This document shows, one piece after another, positions 14,236-17,014 of a stretch of 17,014 nt of DNA (its first letter is position 1; each line of letters begins with the position of its first letter). This DNA is from JBKHXU01 sp046565865. GTDB taxonomy: Bacteria; Pseudomonadota; Gammaproteobacteria; Acidiferrobacterales; Sulfurifustaceae. Under the pieces are notes generated by a model, which saw only the letters and a program-made list of their open reading frames with translations, was not told the DNA's origin and did not search any database. The DNA lies in NCBI GenBank assembly GCA_046565865.1, contig JBKHXU010000120.1, positions 1-17,014 on the forward strand. The letters are read 5' to 3'. The translations under genes were made by a program, and so were the position numbers.

Positions 14236-14871
14236 ATGGAACTGCTGGCGCAGTTCGTCGACATCCTGCTGCACCTCGATCGCTACTTGGCGCAGTTCGT
14301 CGCCGATCATGGCATCTGGGTGTATCTACTGCTGTTCCTGATCGTCTTCGCCGAGACCGGCCTCGTGGTCACGCCGTTCCTGCCCGGCGATTCGCTGTTG
14401 TTTGTCGCCGGCACGTTGGCGGCAGCCGGCGGTATGGACGTTGTCTGGCTATGCGCCATCCTCGCGGCCGCCGCGATCCTCGGCGATACCGTCAACTATT
14501 GGGTGGGTAAGTGGTTCGGCGCCCGGCTGTTTCGCGACGACGCCCGCTGGCTCAAGCGCGAGTATCTCGATCGCACGCATAAGTTTTACGAACGCCATGG
14601 TGGCAAGACCATCATCCTCGCGCGCTTCATCCCGATCGTGCGCACGTTCGCGCCGTTCGTGGCCGGCATGGGGCGGATGTCGTACCTCAAGTTTTTCGCC
14701 TACAACGTCATCGGCGGGCTGATCTGGGTGTTCTCGCTGGTGCTGGCGGGGTTCTATTTCGGCAACCTGCCGTGGGTAAAAGCCAACCTAACCCTGGTGA
14801 TCATCGGCATCGTAATCGCCTCAATTACGCCGGGAATCGTCGAGTATTTGTGCCACCGCCGCCGGTCCTAA
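14236..14871 (+). CDS. DedA-family membrane protein
   Basis: A 211-residue DedA (VTT/SNARE-associated) inner-membrane protein. Members affect membrane potential and envelope integrity, and some (for example UptA) have been shown to return undecaprenyl phosphate across the membrane. The re-entrant signature FAETGLVVTPFLPGDSLLF carries Glu40 and Asp52, and ILARFIPIVRTFAPFVAGMG carries Arg130 and Arg136. These correspond to the residues I recall as essential in E. coli YqjA/YghB. GDTVNYWVGKWFG is another family motif. The start is the ATG two bases after the uppP stop; a longer frame upstream only shadows uppP. Its neighbour makes undecaprenyl phosphate in the outer leaflet, so a flippase role is attractive but inferred. 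Confidence 0.92.
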   Translation: MELLAQFVDILLHLDRYLAQFVADHGIWVYLLLFLIVFAETGLVVTPFLPGDSLLFVAGTLAAAGGMDVVWLCAILAAAAILGDTVNYWVGKWFGARLFRDDARWLKREYLDRTHKFYERHGGKTIILARFIPIVRTFAPFVAGMGRMSYLKFFAYNVIGGLIWVFSLVLAGFYFGNLPWVKANLTLVIIGIVIASITPGIVEYLCHRRRS

Positions 14872-14918
14872 CGCCGCGGTTGGAATGTCCGCCGGGCGTC
14901 GTCTATGTTTAAAAAACC

Positions 14919-16133
14919 ATGGGGGAAGGCACAGAATCCGCTCGTCTCGCGGCCGACACGTCATCGGCCGCGCCGGCACCGACCGATAGCGCGCCGCAAG
15001 ACAAGCCGCGCATTTTAGTAGTCGACGACTCGCGCGTCATTCGTCGCGCCATCAACAAAATACTAAGCGCCGAGTTTCTCATCACCGAGGCCGAAGACGG
15101 CGAGTCCGGTTGGAACGCGCTGCTCGCCGACGAATCCATTCAGGTCATCATCTCCGACGTCGAGATGCCGGCGCTGGATGGCTACGCGCTCATCTGCCGC
15201 ATTCGCGCCACCGACAACGAGCGTGTGCGCGCGGTGCCGGTCATCATCATCACCGGCGCGCAAGACGAAGTGACGCGCGAACGCGCCTTCGCTTGCGGCG
15301 CCACCGACTTCATCACCAAACCGATCGACGGCGTGCAACTGCTCGCGCGCGCCCGCGCCCACGCGCGCCTCGACCAGACCACGCGCAAGCTCGCGGAAAC
15401 GGCCAAGACCCTCGAAGACCAGTCGGCGATTGATCCGCTCACGCAACTGCACAGCCGCCGCTACTTCCTGCAGCGTGCGGCGCAGGACGTGGCCTACGCC
15501 ATCCGCCACAGCGAGCCGCTCGCGGTTGTGCGCGTCGACATCGACAACTTCCGTTCCTTATATAAGCAAAACGGCGACGACTGGTGCGATCAGATGTTGA
15601 TTTGGATTGCGCAACTGCTGCGCGGCGGCACGCGCACCGAAGACACCGTTGCGCGCATCAGCGGCGGCTCGTTCGCCGTGCTCGCACCCGCGACCGATCG
15701 CGAGGCCGCGGCCATTGTCGCCGAACGCATGCGCACCGCCGTCGCCGAAAAACCGTTCACACGTGACGGTAAGGAGGTCGCGGTCACCATCAGCCTCGGC
15801 ATCGGCATGCAGGGCGTGGACGGCGACACCGTCGACGCGATCCTGGCCCAGGCGGAACAGCGACTGACGCTCGCCAAAGCAGACGGCGGCAACCGCATCG
15901 GCGTGAGTTATCAGGAAGAGGTCCCGCCGCCTGAAGAGGCGATCATGGAGCAACCGGATCTCGAAACCGCGCTCACCATGACCGCGAACGGCGAAGGCGG
16001 CAAGCTCATCCCCTACCTGCCCGACCTACTCGTGCGCATGCTGCCGCTGCTAGAACTATGCGATAAAACCATGGGCACCGATCTCGGCGCCATGCTGAAG
16101 TCGCTGAAACAAAAACTCGAATCGCTAAAGTAA
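14919..16133 (+). CDS. Response regulator with degenerate GGDEF domain
   Basis: A 404-residue signalling protein without membrane segments. An acidic, Ala-rich leader (1-28) precedes a REC domain (about 30-150) with Asp36/Asp37, phospho-acceptor Asp80 (ISDVEMPALDGY), Thr112 and Lys134. A short helical linker leads to a GGDEF-type domain (about 168-330). The metal-binding DIDNF is kept, but the signature reads SGGSF (248-252) where GGDEF belongs, and DPLTQLHSRR has lost the usual G and N, so diguanylate cyclase activity is doubtful. The inhibitory c-di-GMP site RxxD is intact as RTED (239-242) at the correct distance. A 60-70 residue tail follows. The ATG has no ribosome site; TTGGAA-18-TATGTT (14880-14909) could place the RNA start next to it. 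The partner kinase is not in the window. Confidence 0.87.
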   Translation: MGEGTESARLAADTSSAAPAPTDSAPQDKPRILVVDDSRVIRRAINKILSAEFLITEAEDGESGWNALLADESIQVIISDVEMPALDGYALICRIRATDNERVRAVPVIIITGAQDEVTRERAFACGATDFITKPIDGVQLLARARAHARLDQTTRKLAETAKTLEDQSAIDPLTQLHSRRYFLQRAAQDVAYAIRHSEPLAVVRVDIDNFRSLYKQNGDDWCDQMLIWIAQLLRGGTRTEDTVARISGGSFAVLAPATDREAAAIVAERMRTAVAEKPFTRDGKEVAVTISLGIGMQGVDGDTVDAILAQAEQRLTLAKADGGNRIGVSYQEEVPPPEEAIMEQPDLETALTMTANGEGGKLIPYLPDLLVRMLPLLELCDKTMGTDLGAMLKSLKQKLESLK

Positions 16134-16160
16134 CGCGAATAACGTCCTTCCCCTTTTAGC

Positions 16161-16182
16161 GTCATTCCCGCGAACGCGGGAA
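16161..16182. repeat. Dispersed palindromic repeat, single unit
   Basis: GTCATTCCCGCGAACGCGGG with stem TTCCCGC/GCGGGAA (16165-16171/16176-16182). It closely matches the first unit at 12001-12027. It lies 28 bases after the response-regulator stop. Confidence 0.7.
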
Positions 16183-16209
16183 CCTAGGATTATCAGTAAC
16201 CAAGCACTC

Positions 16210-16236
16210 ACCCGTCGCATGCCATAGACGGGTTTT
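16210..16236 (+). terminator. Possible weak intrinsic terminator
   Basis: Stem ACCCGTC (16210-16216) and GACGGGT (16227-16233) with a 10-base loop, followed by a run of four T (16233-16236). It could end the response-regulator transcript. It overlaps the predicted -35 box of the next gene, so it might instead be a regulatory palindrome. Confidence 0.35.
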
Positions 16237-16253
16237 CGCCAAGCTCGCATAAT
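16225..16253 (+). promoter_or_regulatory. Predicted promoter of the 144-aa unknown gene
   Basis: TAGACG (16225-16230), 17 bases, then CATAAT (16248-16253). The start of RNA would fall at or next to the ATG at 16260, and no ribosome site is seen, so the mRNA may be leaderless. Confidence 0.45.
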
Positions 16254-16259
16254 GGCGTC

Positions 16260-16694
16260 ATGTCCGGCCCGCAACCGTTCTACCTCGCCCTCAAGGGACG
16301 ATTCACGAGCGTACTCGCCTGGGACGACCTCGCCCGTCTTTGGGAAACGCTGCGTCGACAACCGGACGGCTGGTACATCTACATGATCGGCGAAACACTG
16401 CCGACCGCGCCGCGCACAACCGAAGAGCTCGATCGTTTCCTAACCGCCATCGACAACTTATTGCGCTCCGATCATCGTGAAGAGTATTGCGGCATCGTCT
16501 ACGCAGACAATCGCGACACCCCCACCCTCGTCAAAATCTTCGATCCCAATCACCTCGGCGTCTCCTGCGGTTCCAGCAAGACCCCGCCGCAACCCGGTTG
16601 GATATTAACCCGCCTTCCCCCGCTGCCGTTGACCGACACCCGCGTATTGCCCGAAGCACGCCGACGCTGGTGGCGCGAGTTGTGGCGCGCGTAA
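16260..16694 (+). CDS. Conserved-looking hypothetical protein (144 aa)
   Basis: I cannot assign a function. The 144-residue protein is soluble and aromatic-rich: FYLALKGRFTSVLAWDDL at 7-24, WYIYMIGETLP at 38-48, a helix around EELDRFLTAIDNLLRSDH, then EEYCGIVYADN and LVKIFDPNHLGVSCGSS, and a Trp/Arg-rich end RRRWWRELWRA. The mix of strands and helices and the good codon composition support a real gene. I vaguely recall similar unnamed proteins in other gammaproteobacteria, but cannot verify this. It has its own predicted promoter, no ribosome site, and lies nine bases before yheT in the same direction, so the two are probably co-expressed. Confidence 0.8.
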   Translation: MSGPQPFYLALKGRFTSVLAWDDLARLWETLRRQPDGWYIYMIGETLPTAPRTTEELDRFLTAIDNLLRSDHREEYCGIVYADNRDTPTLVKIFDPNHLGVSCGSSKTPPQPGWILTRLPPLPLTDTRVLPEARRRWWRELWRA

Positions 16695-16703
16695 GCGCCG
16701 CTG

Positions 16704-17014
16704 ATGGTCGATAGTTTTCGCCCGGCGTGGTGGTGTAAGGGACCGCACGCACAAACCCTCTGGCACAACCGCATCCGCCGCGCGCCGAAGATCACGCTGC
16801 GCCGCGAACGCGTCGAGCTGCCGGACGGGGATTTTCTGGACATCGATTGGAGCGGCAGCGGCAACGGCCCGATCGTGCTACTGCTGCACGGCCTGCAAGG
16901 CTCGTCACGCTCGACCTACGCGCGCGCGATACTGCGCTCGATCGCGGACCAAGGTTGGCGCGGCGCGCTCATGCACTTTCGCGGCTGCAGCGGCGAGCCG
17001 AACCGCCTGCCGCG
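16704..17014 (+). CDS. yheT: YheT-family alpha/beta hydrolase (3' end cut by window edge)
   Basis: The first 103 residues of a hydrolase of the YheT (UPF0017/ABHD) family; the full protein is usually about 320-340 residues. The N-terminal GPHAQTLWHN motif, the oxyanion strand VLLLHGLQGSS and the very characteristic HFRGCSGEPNRLPR stretch identify it. The substrate of bacterial YheT is not established; animal relatives hydrolyse lipids. The nucleophile, acid and base of the triad lie beyond the window. The ATG at 16704 is nine bases after the upstream gene's stop. No clear ribosome site, so translation may depend on the preceding gene. Confidence 0.92.
   Translation, partial: MVDSFRPAWWCKGPHAQTLWHNRIRRAPKITLRRERVELPDGDFLDIDWSGSGNGPIVLLLHGLQGSSRSTYARAILRSIADQGWRGALMHFRGCSGEPNRLP

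Noticed and set aside
1..17014. CRISPR array, phage genes, toxin-antitoxin or defence island
   Set aside because: No regularly spaced direct repeats, integrase, structural phage genes or defence motifs seen; nearly all genes are recognised housekeeping families. The host-attachment name does not imply pathogenicity.

Overview
This is a compact, GC-rich stretch of bacterial chromosome. The proteins are closest to gammaproteobacterial families: PcnB with an Arg-rich tail, FolK, PanB/C/D, DksA, QueD of the E. coli type, YheT, and a UppP-DedA pair. Together with the pcnB-folK-(kinase)-panB-panC-panD order, this suggests a free-living, GC-rich gammaproteobacterium outside the enterics. The exact order (class subdivision) is a guess. 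It is core chromosome: I see no phage, transposase, CRISPR array or toxin system. No stretch longer than 300 bases lacks a gene.

Left block, minus strand (1-4485): pcnB, folK, a deoxynucleoside kinase, panB, panC and panD (cut by the window edge) form one tight operon. It joins RNA polyadenylation, the first committed folate step, nucleotide salvage and pantothenate synthesis. Three junctions are 4-base ATGA stop/start overlaps. pcnB has no ATG, GTG or TTG that would include its conserved N-terminus; the only plausible start is ATT, as known for E. coli pcnB. A tRNA-Glu(CUC) gene with a strong promoter is read divergently from pcnB.

Middle block (4768-11345): a thioredoxin-TPR chaperedoxin (CnoX/YbbN-like, with an intact CGPC), a membrane-ankyrin protein with an internal 48-residue duplication, a queD-esterase pair, a two-domain sulfurtransferase, a small unknown protein, a host-attachment-family protein, a 147-bp element built of five successive palindromes, and a cbbY-like phosphatase/aminotransferase pair.

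Right block, plus strand (11411-17014): dksA with a good promoter, dihydroorotase, uppP and a DedA-family protein (a possible undecaprenyl phosphate recycling pair), a response regulator with a degenerate GGDEF domain that keeps its inhibitory site, a conserved-looking unknown protein, and the start of yheT. Short dispersed palindromes of one family lie after dksA and after the response regulator.

I do not see a clearly new multi-gene system. The best leads are the ATT start of pcnB, the receptor-like degenerate GGDEF regulator, the duplicated membrane-ankyrin protein, the uppP-dedA pair and the palindrome-tiled element.
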